Source of the DNA: Hydractinia symbiolongicarpus
Lineage: Eukaryota > Cnidaria > Hydrozoa > Anthoathecata > Hydractiniidae
Direction of reading: 5' to 3'
Length of the DNA stretch: 64,000 nt
NCBI RefSeq assembly: GCF_029227915.1
Contig: NC_079879.1
Location: forward strand, 31,130,501-31,194,500
Both the position numbers and the translations under genes were made by a program. Shown in pieces: positions 1-11,788 of this stretch (its first letter is position 1; each line of letters opens with the position of its first letter). The notes beneath the pieces were generated by a model, which was not told the origin of the DNA, searched no databases, and saw nothing but the letters and a program-made list of their open reading frames with translations.

Positions 1-3000
1 TTGAAAACTACAAGTCTCATGCGTTTTAGTGGTGAAAAAATAATTTCAAAAATCGTTCGGGAAATGAGTTTACTCCCTGGGTACATTCTTTGTATACTTT
101 TGAGTATACGGCCGGAGTCCGGGGTTTACGGGAAATGGCGGGTTTTCGTTTGCCGGCGATTAAACTTCTTTTATTCATCGTCTCATCAAAAATGAAAACA
201 TTTTTAAAAACTACAAGTCTCATGGGCTTTAGTGGTGAAATAATAATTTAAAAAATCGTTCTGCAAATGAGTTAACACCCTGGGTACTTTCTTTGTATAC
301 TTTTGATTATACGGGCCAAGTCCGGGGTTTACGGGAAATGGCGGGTTTTCGTTTGCCGGCGATTAAACTTCTTTTGTTCAGCGTCTCATCAAAAATAAAA
401 ACATTTTTGAAAACTACATGTCTCATGCGTTTTAGTGGTGAAAAAATAATATAAAAAATCGTTCGGGAAATGAGTTTACTCCCTGGGTACTTTCTTTGTA
501 TACTTTTGACTATACGGGCCAAGCCCGGGATTTACGGGAAATGGCGGGTTTTCGTTTGCCGGCGATTAAACTTCTCTTATTCAGCGTCTCATTAAAAATG
601 AAAACATTTTTGAAAACTACAAGTCTCATGCGTTTTAGTGGTGAAAAAATAATTTAAAAAATCGTTCGGGAAATGAGTTTACTCCCTGGGTACTTTCTTT
701 GTATACTTTTGATTATACGGGCCAAGTCCGGGGTTTACGGGAAATGGCGGGTTTTCGTTTGCCGGCCACTAAACTTCTTTCATTCAGCGTCTCATCAAAA
801 ATGAAAACATTTTTGAAAACCACAAGTCTCATGCGTTTTAGTGGTGAAAAAATAATTTAAAAAATCGTTCGGGAAATGAGTTTACTCCCTGGGTACTTCC
901 TTTGTATACTTTTGACTATAAGGGCCAAGCCCGGGATTTACGGGAAATCGCGGGCTTTCGTTTGCCGGCGATTAAACTTCTTTTATTCAGCGTCTCATCA
1001 AAAATGAAAACATTTTTAAAAACTACAAGTCTTATGCGTTTTAGTGGTGAAAAAATAATTTAGAAAATCGTTCGGGAAATGAGTTTACTCCCTGGGTACT
1101 TTCTTTGTATACTTTTGACTATAAGGGCCAAGCCCGGGATTTACGGGAAATCGCGGGCTTTCGTTTGCCGGCGATTAAACTTCTTTTATTCAGCGTCTCA
1201 TCAAAAATGAAAACATTTTTAAAAACTACAAGTCTTATGCGTTTTAGTGGTGAAAAAATAATTTAAAAAATCTTTCTGGAAATGAGTTTACTCACCGGGT
1301 ACTTTCTTTGTATACATTCGACTATACGGGCCAAGCCCCGGATTTTCGGGAAAACGCGGGATTTCGTTTGCCGGCGATTAAACCTCTTTCATTAAGCGTC
1401 TCATCAAAAATGAAAACATTTTTAAAAACTACAAGTCTCATGCGTTTTAGTGGTGAAAAAATAATAAAAAAAATCGTTCGGGAAATGAGTTTACTTCCTG
1501 GGTACTTTCTTTGTATACTTTGGACTATACAAGCCGAGTCCGGGATTTACGGGAAGTCGCAGGTTTTCGTTTGCCGGCGATTAAACTTCTTTTATTCAGC
1601 GTCTCATCAAAAATTAAAACATTTTTGAAAACTACAAGTCTCATGCGTTTTAGTGGTGAAAAAATAATTTAAAAAATCGTTCGGGAAATGGCTTTACTCC
1701 CTGGGTACTTTCCTTGTATACTTTTGATTATACGGGCCGAGTCCGGGGTTTACGGGAAATGGCGGGTTTTCGTTTGCCGGCGATTAAACCACTTTCATTA
1801 AGCGTCTCATCAAAAATGAAAACATTTCTGAAAACTACAAGTCTCATGCGTTTTAGTGGTGAAAATTAATTTAAAAAATCGTTCGGGAAATGAGTTTACT
1901 CCCTGGGTACTTTCTTTGTATACTTTTGATTATACGGGCCAAGTCCGGGGTTTACGGGAAATGGCGGGTTTTCGTTTGCCGGCGACTAAACTTCTTTTAT
2001 TCAGCGTCTCATCAAAAATGAAAACATTTTTAAAAACTACAAGTCTCATGGGCTTTAGTGGTGAAATAATAATTTAAAATATCGTTCTGGAAATGAGTTT
2101 ACACCCTGGGTACTTTCTTTGTATACTTTTGACTATACGGGCCGAGTCCGGGATTTACGGGAAATCGCAGGTTTTCGTTTGCCGGCGATTAAACTTCTTT
2201 TATTCAGCGTCTCATCAAAAATGAAAACATTTTTGAAAACTACAAGTCTCATGCGTTTTAGTGGTGAAAAAATAATTTATAAAATCGTTCGGGAAATGAG
2301 TTTACTCCCTGGGTACTTTCTTTGTATACTTTTGATTATACGGGCCGAGTCCGGGGTTTACGGGAAATGGCGGGTTTTCGTTTGCCGGCGATTAAACTTC
2401 TTTTATTCAGCGTCTCATCAAAAATGAAAACATTTTTGAAAACTACAAGTCTCATGCGTTTTAGTGGTGAAAATCTAATAAAAAAAATCGTTCGGGAAAT
2501 GAGTTTACACCCTGGGTACTTTCTTTGTATACTTTTGACTATACGGGCCGAGTCCGGGATTAACGGGAAATCGCAGGTTTTCGTTTGCCGGCGATTAAAC
2601 TTCTTTCATTCAGCGTCTCATCAAAAATAAAAACATTTTTAAAAACTACAAGTCTCATGCGTTTTAGTGGTGAAAAAATAATTTAAAAAATCGTTCGGGA
2701 AATGAGTTTACTCCCTGGGTACTTTCTTTGTATACTTTTGAGTATACGGGCCGAGTCCGGGGTTTACGGGAAATGGCGGGTTTTCGTTTGCCGGCGATTA
2801 AACTTCTTTTATTCATCGTCTCATCAAAAATGAAAACGTTTTTAAAAACTACAAGTCTCATGGGCTTTAGTGGTGAAATAATAATTTAAAAAATCGTTCT
2901 GGAAATGAGTTAACACCCTGGGTACTTTCTTTGTATACTTTGGATTATACGGGCCAAGTCCGGGCTTTACGGGAAATGGCGGGTTTTCGTTTGCCGGCGA

Positions 3001-3262
3001 TTAAACTTCTTTTGTTCAGCGTCTCATCAAAAATGAAAACATTTTTGAAAACTACATGTCTCATGCGTTTTAGTGGTGAAAAAATAATATAAAAAATCGT
3101 TCGGGAAATGAGTTTACTGCCTGGGTACTTTCTTTGTATACTTTTGACTATACGGGCCAAGCCCGCGATTTACGGGAAATGGCGGGTTTTCGTTTGCCGG
3201 CGATTAAACTTCTCTTATTCAGCGTCTCATTAAAAATGAAAACATTTTTGAAAACTACAAGT
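1..3262 (+). repeat. Left-edge satellite segment with a 13-monomer period
   Basis: Variant monomers at about 26-522 recur in the same order at about 2664-3160, offset 2638 bp. That is 13 monomers less one base, so the window opens part-way through a higher-order repeat. Between them lie two nearly identical adjacent monomers (around 900-1170, sharing an ATAAGGGCCAAGCCCGGG variant). There are also monomers of the divergent subfamily (CATTCGACTATAC near 1313, CATTAAGCG near 1390 and 1795). The same subfamily reappears at 21.3-22.2 kb. Nothing else is visible in this stretch. Confidence 0.75.
2730..2747. other. 7-bp GTATACT dyad in GAGTATAC-type monomers (representative)
   Basis: GTATACT and AGTATAC are perfect inverted arms around TTTG. 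Most monomers have GATTATAC or GACTATAC instead of GAGTATAC, which breaks the dyad to five paired bases, so it marks a monomer subtype. Confidence 0.6.
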
Positions 3263-3432
3263 CTCATGCGTTTTAGTGGTGAAAAAGTAATTTAAAAAAT
3301 CGTTCGGGAAATGAGTTTACTCCCTGGGTACTTTCTTTGAATTCTTTTGATTATACGGGCCAAGTCCGGGGTTTACGGGAAGTGGCGGGTTTTCGTTTGC
3401 CGGCGATTAAACTTCTTTTATTCAGCGTCTCA

Positions 3433-3454
3433 TCAAAAATGAAAACATTTTTGA
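3433..3454. other. 9-bp hairpin dyad in the monomer (representative)
   Basis: TCAAAAATG and CATTTTTGA are perfect inverted arms around AAAA. The full dyad occurs in monomers with TGAAAAC after the CATTTTT run. Monomers with CATTTTTAAAAAC keep 7 bp, and those with AAATAAAAAC lose part of it. Confidence 0.65.
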
Positions 3455-5183
3455 AAACTACAAGTCTCATGCGTTTTAGTGGTGAAAAAGTAATATAAAA
3501 AATCGTTCGGGAAATGAGTTTACTCCCTGGGTACTTTCTTTGTATACTTTTGATTATACGGGCCAAGTCCGGGGTTTACGGGAAATGGCGGGTTTTCGTT
3601 TGCCGGCGACTAAACTTCTTTTATTCAGCGTCTCATCAAAAATGAAAACATTTTTAAAAACTACAAGTCTCATGGGCTTTAGTGGTGAAATAATAATTTA
3701 AAAAATCGTTCTGGAAATGAGTTTACACCCTGGGTACTTTCTTTGTATACTTTTGACTATACGGGCCGAGTTCGGGATTTACAGGGAATCGCAGGTTTTC
3801 GTTTGCCGGCGATTAAACTTCTTTTATTCAGCGTCTCATCAAAAATGAAAACATTTTTGAAAACTACAAGTCTCATGCGTTTTAGTGGTGAAAAAATAAT
3901 ATAAAAAATCGTTCGGGAAATGAGTTTACTCCCTGGGTACTTTCTTTGTATACTTTTGATTATACGGGCCTAGTCCGGGGTTTACGGGAAATGGCCGGTT
4001 TTCGTTTGCCGGCGATTAAACTTCTTTTATTCAGCGTCTCATCAAAAATGAAAACATTTTTGAAAACTACAAGTCTCACGCGTTTTAGTGGTGAAAATCT
4101 AATAACAAAAATCGTTCGGGAAATGAGTTTACACCCTGGGTACTTTCTTTGTATACTTTTGACTATACGGGCCGAGTCCGGGGTTTACGGGAAATCGCAG
4201 GTTTTCGTTTGCCGGCGATTAAACTTCTTTTATTCATCGTCTCATCAAAAATGAAAACATTTTTACAAACTACAAGTCTCATGGGCTTTAGTGGTGAAAA
4301 AATATTTTAAAAAATCGTTCGGGAAATGAGTTTACTCCCTGGGTACTTTCTTTGTATACTTTTGATTATACGGGCCAAGTCCGGGGTTTACGGGAAATGG
4401 CGGGTTTTCGTTTGCCGGCGACTAAACTTCTTTTATTCAGCGTCTCATCAAAAATGAAAACATTTTTGAAAACTACAAGTCTCATGCGTTTTAGTGGTGA
4501 AAAAATAATATAAAAAATCGTTCGGGAAATGAGTTTACTCCCTGGGTACTTTCTTTGTATACTTTTGATTATACGGGCCGAGTCCGGGGTTTACGGGAAA
4601 TGGCCGGTTTTCGTTTGCCGGCGATTAAACTTCTTTTATTCAGCGTCTCATCAAAAATGAAAACATTTTTGAAAACTACAAGTCTCACGCGTTTTAGTGG
4701 TGAAAATCTAATAACAAAAATCGTTCGGGAAATGAGTTTACACCCTGGGTACTTTCTTTGTATACTTTTGACTATACGGGCCGAGTCCGGGGTTTACGGG
4801 AAATCGCAGGTTTTCGTTTGCCGGCGATTAAACTTCTTTTATTCATCGTCTCATCAAAAATGAAAACATTTTTAAAAACTACAAGTCTCATGGGCTTTAG
4901 TGGTGAAATAATAATTTAAAAAATCGTTCTGGAAATGAGTTTACACCCTGGGTACTTTCTTTGTATACTTTTGACTATACGGGCCGAGTCCGGGATTTAC
5001 AGGAAATCGCAGGTTTTCGTTTGCCGGCGATTAAACTTCTTTTATTCAGCGTCTCATCAAAAATGAAAACATTTTTAAAAACTACAAGTCTCATGCGTTT
5101 TAGTGGTGAAAAAATAATTTAAAAAATCGTTCGGGAAATGAGTTTACTCCCTGGGTACTTTCTTTGTATACTTTTGATTATAC

Positions 5184-5216
5184 GGGCCGAGTCCGGGGTT
5201 TACGGGAAATGGCGGG
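5184..5216 (+). other. Four-run G motif in the monomer (representative)
   Basis: In monomers ending the GC block with GGCGGG, one strand carries four G runs: GGG 5184-5186, GGGG 5195-5198, GGG 5204-5206 and GGG 5214-5216. The gaps are 8, 5 and 7 bases. This is one base over the usual 1-7 loop limit for a G-quadruplex motif but fits relaxed definitions. Monomers with the CGCAGG variant lose the fourth run. The motif lies on the + strand in F1 and F2 and on the - strand in R1 and R2. Folding is inference. Confidence 0.5.
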
Positions 5217-5219
5217 TTT

Positions 5220-5235
5220 TCGTTTGCCGGCGATT
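5220..5235 (+). other. Conserved TTTCGTTTGCCGGCGA block (representative)
   Basis: This block, with the palindrome GCCGGC, is unchanged in nearly all monomers, while flanking positions vary (GCAGG or GCGGG before it; TTAAAC or CTAAAC after it). Rare exceptions are TTTGCTGGTGA near 5430 and 9692, TTTGCCTGCGA in one subtype, and TTTGACGGCG near 21057. Conservation could reflect protein binding or simply recent homogenisation. Confidence 0.55.
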
Positions 5236-7525
5236 AAACTTCTTTTATTCAGCGTCTCATCAAAAATAAAAACATTTTTGAAAACTACAAGTCTCATGCG
5301 TTTTAGTGGTGAAAAAATAATTTAAAAAATCGTTCGGGAAATGAGTTTACTCCCTGGGTACTTTCTTTGTATACTTTTGATTATACGGGCCAAGTCCGGG
5401 GTTTACGGGAAATGGCGGGTTTTCGTTTGCTGGTGACTAAACTTCTTTTATTCAGCGTCTCATCAAAAATGAAAACATTTTTAAAAACTACAAGTCTTAT
5501 GGGCTTTAGTGGTGAAATAATAATTTAAAAAATCGTTCTGGAAATGAGTTTACACCCTGGGTACTTTCTTTGTATACTTTTGACTATACGGGCCGAGTCC
5601 GGGATTTACAGGAAATCGCAGGTTTTCGTTTGCCGGCGATTAAACTTCTTTTATTCAGCGTCTCATCAAAAATGAAAACATTTTTGAAAACTACAAGTCT
5701 CATGTGTTTTAGTGGTGAAAATCTAATAAAAAAAATCGTTCGGGAAATGACTTTACACCCTGGGTACTTTCTTTGTATACTTTTGACTATACGGGCCGAG
5801 TCCGGGATTTACGGGAAATGGCGGGTTTTCGTTTGCCGGCGATTAAACTTCTTTTATTCATCGTCTCATCAAAAATGAAAACATTTTTAAAAAATACAAG
5901 TCTCATGCGTTTTAGTGGTGAAAAAATAATTTAAAAAATCGTTCGGGAAATGAGTTTACTCCCTGGGTACTTTCTTTGTATACTTTTGATTATACGGGCC
6001 GAGTCCGGGGTTTACGGGAAATGGCGGGTTTTCGTTTGCCGGCGATTAAACTTCTTTTATTCAGCGTCTCATCAAAAATGAAAACATTTTTGAAAACTAC
6101 AAGTCTAATGCGTTTTAGTGGTGAAAATCTAATAAAAAAAATCGTTCGGGAAATGAGTTTACACCCTGGGTACTTTCTTTGTATACTTTTGCCTATACGG
6201 GCCAATTCCGGGATTTACGGGAAATCGCAGGTTTTCGTTTGCCGGCGATTAAACTTCTTTCATTCAGCGTCTCATCAAAAATAAAAACATTTTTGAAAAC
6301 TACAAGTCTCATGCGTTTTAGTGGTGAAAAAATAATTTAAAAAATCGTTCGGGAAATGAGTTTACTCCCTGGGTACTTTCTTTGTATACTTTTGAGTATA
6401 CGGGCCGAGTGCGGGGTTTACGGGAAATGGCGGGTTTTCGTTTGCCGGCGATTAAACTTCTTTTATTCATCGTCTCATCAAAAATGAAAACATTTTTAAA
6501 AACTACAAGTCTCATGGGCTTTAGTGGTGAAATTATAATATAAAAAATCGTTCGGGAAATGAGTTTACTCCCTGGGTACTTTCTTTGTATACTTTTGAGT
6601 ATACGGGCCGAGTCCGGGGTTTACGGGAAATGGCGGGTTTTCGTTTGCCGGCGATTAAACTTCTTTCATTCATCGTCTCATCAAAAATGAAAACATTTTT
6701 AAAAACTACAAGTCTCATGGGCTTTAGTGGTGAAATAATAATTTAAAAAATCGTTCTGGAAATGAGTTAACACCCTGGGTACTTTCTTTGTATACTTTTG
6801 ATTATACGGGCAAAGTCCGGGCTTTACGGGAAATGGCGGGTTTTCGTTTGCCGGCGATTAAATTTCTTTTGTTCAGCGTCTCATCAAAAATAAAAACATT
6901 TTTGAAAACTACATGTCTCATGCGTTTTAGTGGTGAAAAAATAATATAAAAAATCGTTCGGGAAATGAGTTTACTCCCTGTGTACTTTCTTTGTATACTT
7001 TTGACTATACGGGCCAAGCCCGGGATTTACGGGAAATGGCGGGTTTTCGTTTGCCGGCGATTAAACTTCTCTTATTCAGCGTCTCATTAAAAATAAAAAC
7101 ATTTTTGAAAACTACAAGTCTCATGCGTTTTAGTGGTGAAAAAGTAATTTAAAAAATCGTTCGGGAAATGAGTTTACTCCCTGGGTACTTTCTTTGTATA
7201 CTTTTGATTATACGGGCCAAGTCCGGGGTTTACGGGAAATGGCGGGTTTTCGTTTGCCGGCGACTAAACTTCTTTTATTCAGCGTCTCATCAAAAATGAA
7301 AACATTTTTAAAAACTACAAGTCTCATGGGCTTTAGTGGTGAAATTATAATTTAAAAAATCGTTCTGGAAATGAGTTTACACCCTGGGTACTTTCTTTGT
7401 ATACTTTTGACTATACGGGCCGAGTCCGGGATTTACAGGAAATCGCAGGTTTTCGTTTGCCGGCGATTAAACTTCTTTTATTCAGCGTCTCATCAAAAAT
7501 GAAAACATTTTTGAAAACTACAAGT

Positions 7526-10500
7526 CTTATGCGTTTTAGTGGTGAAAAAGTAATTTAAAAAATCGTTCGGGAAATGAGTTTACTCCCTGGGTACTTTCTT
7601 TGAATTCTTTTGATTATACGGGCCAAGTCCGGGGTTTACGGGAAGTGGCGGGTTTTCGTTTGCCGGCGATTAAACTTCTTTTATTCAGCGTCTCATCAAA
7701 AATGAAAACATTTTTGAAAACTACAAGTCTCATGCGTTTTAGTGGTGAAAAAGTAATATAAAAAATCGTTCGGGAAATGAGTTTACTCCCTGGGTACTTT
7801 CTTTGTATACTTTTGATTATACGGGCCAAGTCCGGGGTTTACGGGAAATGGCGGGTTTTCGTTTGCCGGCGACTAAACTTCTTTTATTCAGCGTCTCATC
7901 AAAAATGAAAACATTTTTAAAAACTACAAGTCTCATGGGCTTTAGTGGTGAAATAATAATTTAAAAAATCGTTCTGGAAATGAGTTTACACCCTGGGTAC
8001 TTTCTTTGTATACTTTTGACTATACGGGCCGAGTTCGGGATTTACAGGGAATCGCAGGTTTTCGTTTGCCGGCGATTAAACTTCTTTTATTCAGCGTCTC
8101 ATCAAAAATGAAAACATTTTTGAAAACTACAAGTCTCATGCGTTTTAGTGGTGAAAAAATAATATAAAAAATCGTTCGGGAAATGAGTTTACTCCCTGGG
8201 TACTTTCTTTGTATACTTTTGATTATACGGGCCTAGTCCGGGGTTTACGGGAAATGGCCGGTTTTCGTTTGCCGGCGATTAAACTTCTTTTATTCAGCGT
8301 CTCATCAAAAATGAAAACATTTTTGAAAACTACAAGTCTCACGCGTTTTAGTGGTGAAAATCTAATAACAAAAATCGTTCGGGAAATGAGTTTACACCCT
8401 GGGTACTTTCTTTGTATACTTTTGACTATACGGGCCGAGTCCGGGGTTTACGGGAAATCGCAGGTTTTCGTTTGCCGGCGATTAAACTTCTTTTATTCAT
8501 CGTCTCATCAAAAATGAAAACATTTTTACAAACTACAAGTCTCATGGGCTTTAGTGGTGAAAAAATATTTTAAAAAATCGTTCGGGAAATGAGTTTACTC
8601 CCTGGGTACTTTCTTTGTATACTTTTGATTATACGGGCCAAGTCCGGGGTTTACGGGAAATGGCGGGTTTTCGTTTGCCGGCGACTAAACTTCTTTTATT
8701 CAGCGTCTCATCAAAAATGAAAACATTTTTGAAAACTACAAGTCTCATGCGTTTTAGTGGTGAAAAAATAATATAAAAAATCGTTCGGGAAATGAGTTTA
8801 CTCCCTGGGTACTTTCTTTGTATACTTTTGATTATACGGGCCGAGTCCGGGGTTTACGGGAAATGGCCGGTTTTCGTTTGCCGGCGATTAAACTTCTTTT
8901 ATTCAGCGTCTCATCAAAAATGAAAACATTTTTGAAAACTACAAGTCTCACGCGTTTTAGTGGTGAAAATCTAATAACAAAAATCGTTCGGGAAATGAGT
9001 TTACACCCTGGGTTCTTTCTTTGTATACTATTGACTATACGGGCCGAGTCCGGGGTTTACGGGAAATCGCAGGTTTTCGTTTGCCGGCGATTAAACTTCT
9101 TTTATTCATCGTCTCATCAAAAATGAAAACATTTTTAAAAACTACAAGTCTCATGGGCTTTAGTGGTGAAATAATAATTTAAAAAATCGTTCTGGAAATG
9201 AGTTTACACCCTGGGTACTTTCTTTGTATACTTTTGACTATACGGGCCGAGTCCGGGATTTACAGGAAATCGCAGGTTTTCGTTTGCCGGCGATTAAACT
9301 TCTTTTATTCAGCGTCTCATCAAAAATGAAAACATTTTTAAAAACTACAAGTCTCATGCGTTTTAGTGGTGAAAAAATAATTTAAAAAATCGTTCGGGAA
9401 ATGAGTTTACTCCCTGGGTACTTTCTTTGTATACTTTTGATTATACGGGCCGAGTCCGGGGTTTACGGGAAATGGCGGGTTTTCGTTTGCCGGCGATTAA
9501 ACTTCTTTTATTCAGCGTCTCAACAAAAATAAAAACATTTTTGAAAACTACAAGTCTCATGCGTTTTAGTGGTGAAAAAATAATTTAAAAAATCGTTCGG
9601 GAAATGAGTTTACTCCCTGGGTACTTTCTTTGTATACTTTTGATTATACGGGCCAAGTCCGGGGTTTACAGGAAATGGCGGGTTTTCGTTTGCTGGTGAC
9701 TAAACTTCTTTTATTCAGCGTCTCATCAAAAATGAAAACATTTTTAAAAACTACAAGTCTTATGGGCTTTAGTGGTGAAATAATAATTTAAAAAATCGTT
9801 CTGGAAATGAGTTTACACCCTGGGTTCTTTCTTTGTATACTTTTGACTATACGGGCCGAGTCCGGAATTTACAGGAAATCGCAGGTTTTCGTTTGCCGGC
9901 GATTAAACTTCTTTTATTCAGCGTCTCATCAAAAATGAAAACATTTTTGAAAACTACAAGTCTCATGTGTTTTAGTGGTGAAAATCTAATAAAAAAAATC
10001 GTTCGGGAAATGACTTTACACCCTGGGTACTTTCTTTGTATACTTTTGACTATACGGGCCGAGTCCGGGATTTACGGGAAATGGCGGGTTTTCGTTTGCC
10101 GGCGATTAAACTTCTTTTATTCATCGTCTCATCAAAAATGAAAACATTTTTAAAAAATACAAGTCTCATGCGTTTTAGTGGTGAAAAAATAATTTAAAAA
10201 ATCGTTCGGGAAATGAGTTTACTCCCTGGGTACTTTCTTTGTATACTTTTGATTATACGGGCCGAGTCCGGGGTTTACGGGAAATGGCGGGTTTTCGTTT
10301 GCCGGCGATTAAACTTCTTTTATTCAGCGTCTCATCAAAAATGAAAACATTTTTGAAAACTACAAGTCTAATGCGTTTTAGTGGTGAAAATCTAATAAAA
10401 AAAATCGTTCGGGAAATGAGTTTACACCCTGGGTACTTTCTTTGTATACTTTTGCCTATACGGGCCAATTCCGGGATTTACGGGAAATCGCAGGTTTTCG

Positions 10501-11788
10501 TTTGCCGGCGATTAAACTTCTTTCATTCAGCGTCTCATCAAAAATAAAAACATTTTTGAAAACTACAAGTCTCATGCGTTTTAGTGGTGAAAAAATAATT
10601 TAAAAAATCGTTCGGGAAATGAGTTTACTCCCTGGGTACTTTCTTTGTATACTTTTGAGTATACGGGCCGAGTGCGGGGTTTACGGGAAATGGCGGGTTT
10701 TCGTTTGCCGGCGATTAAACTTCTTTTATTCATCGTCTCATCAAAAATGAAAACATTTTTAAAAACTACAAGTCTCATGGGCTTTAGTGGTGAAATTATA
10801 ATATAAAAAATCGTTCGGGAAATGAGTTTACTCCCTGGGTACTTTCTTTGTATACTTTTGAGTATACGGGCCGAGTCCGGGGTTTACGGGAAATGGCGGG
10901 TTTTCGTTTGCCGGCGATTAAACTTCTTTCATTCATCGTCTCATCAAAAATGAAAACATTTTTAAAAACTACAAGTCTCATGGGCTTTAGTGGTGAAATA
11001 ATAATTTAAAAAATCGTTCTGGAAATGAGTTAACACCCTGGGTACTTTCTTTGTATACTTTTGATTATACGGGCCAAGTCCGGGCTTTACGGGAAATGGC
11101 GGGTTTTCGTTTGCCGGCGATTAAATTTCTTTTGTTCAGCGTCTCATCAAAAATAAAAACATTTTTGAAAACTACATGTCTCATGCGTTTTAGTGGTGAA
11201 AAAATAATATAAAAAATCGTTCGGGAAATGAGTTTACTCCCTGGGTACTTTCTTTGTATACTTTTGACTATACGGGCCAAGCCCGGGATTTACGGGAAAT
11301 GGCGGGTTTTCGTTTGCCGGCGATTAAACTTCTCTTATTCAGCGTCTCATTAAAAATAAAAACATTTTTGAAAACTACAAGTCTCATGCGTTTTAGTGGT
11401 GAAAAAGTAATTTAAAAAATCGTTCGGGAAATGAGTTTACTCCCTGGGTACTTTCTTTGTATACTTTTGATTATACGGGCCAAGTCCGGGGTTTACGGGA
11501 AATGGCGGGTTTTCGTTTGCCGGCGACTAAACTTCTTTTATTCAGCGTCTCATCAAAAATGAAAACATTTTTAAAAACTACAAGTCTCATGGGCTTTAGT
11601 GGTGAAATTATAATTTAAAAAATCGTTCTGGAAATGAGTTTACACCCTGGGTACTTTCTTTGTATACTTTTGACTATACGGGCCGAGTCCGGGATTTACA
11701 GGAAATCGCAGGTTTTCGTTTGCCGGCGATTAAACTTCTTTTATTCAGCGTCTCATCAAAAATGAAAACATTTTTGAAAACTACAAGT
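7526..11788 (+). repeat. 4263-bp higher-order repeat, unit 2 (21 monomers)
   Basis: This is the second tandem unit of the 21-monomer repeat, directly adjoining unit 1. Private bases include GGTTCTTTC near 9012 and 9823, GTATACTATTGAC near 9027, CTCAACAAAAAT near 9520 and CCGGAATTT near 9860. The start of F2 matches this unit rather than unit 1 at the distinguishing sites: the monomer at 41804-42019 has the unit 2 reading of the one at 11065-11280, not the unit 1 reading at 6802-7017. An inverted copy runs at 37154-41493 in R1, and the right-hand quarter recurs at 41488-42527 in F2. Confidence 0.9.

Larger units (their letters stand above)
3263..7525 (+). repeat. 4263-bp higher-order repeat, unit 1 (21 monomers)
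   Basis: Every diagnostic variant in this stretch recurs exactly 4263 bp (21 x 203) further right. Examples are the GAATTC variant at 3339 and 7602, the CTCACGCG variant near 4075 and 8338, and the CTCATGTG variant near 5700 and 9963. By eye I noticed about a dozen single-base differences between the two units (for example CTGTGTAC near 6978 against CTGGGTAC in unit 2), so identity is above 99%. Blocks this uniform are expected after recent unequal crossover or amplification. The boundaries are conventional because any circular permutation of the unit is equivalent. Confidence 0.9.

Noticed and set aside
1308-1628. Open reading frames of 60-106 codons on both strands, repeated throughout (for example 1308-1628 +, 2322-2630 +, 307-522 -)
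   Set aside because: They are by-products of the monomer. 203 bp shifts the frame at every copy, conserved stops end each frame within one to two monomers, the same stretch is open on both strands, and copies vary without any sign of codon conservation. No domain is recognisable.
3339-3344. GAATTC site as a cloning or vector scar
   Set aside because: It is a natural variant of GTATAC within an intact monomer, and it recurs in homologous positions (7602, 41335) with continuous satellite on both sides.
5220-5236. CENP-B box
   Set aside because: TTTCGTT matches the 5' half, but the essential A and the CGGG half are absent (CCGGCGA instead), so I do not call it a CENP-B box.
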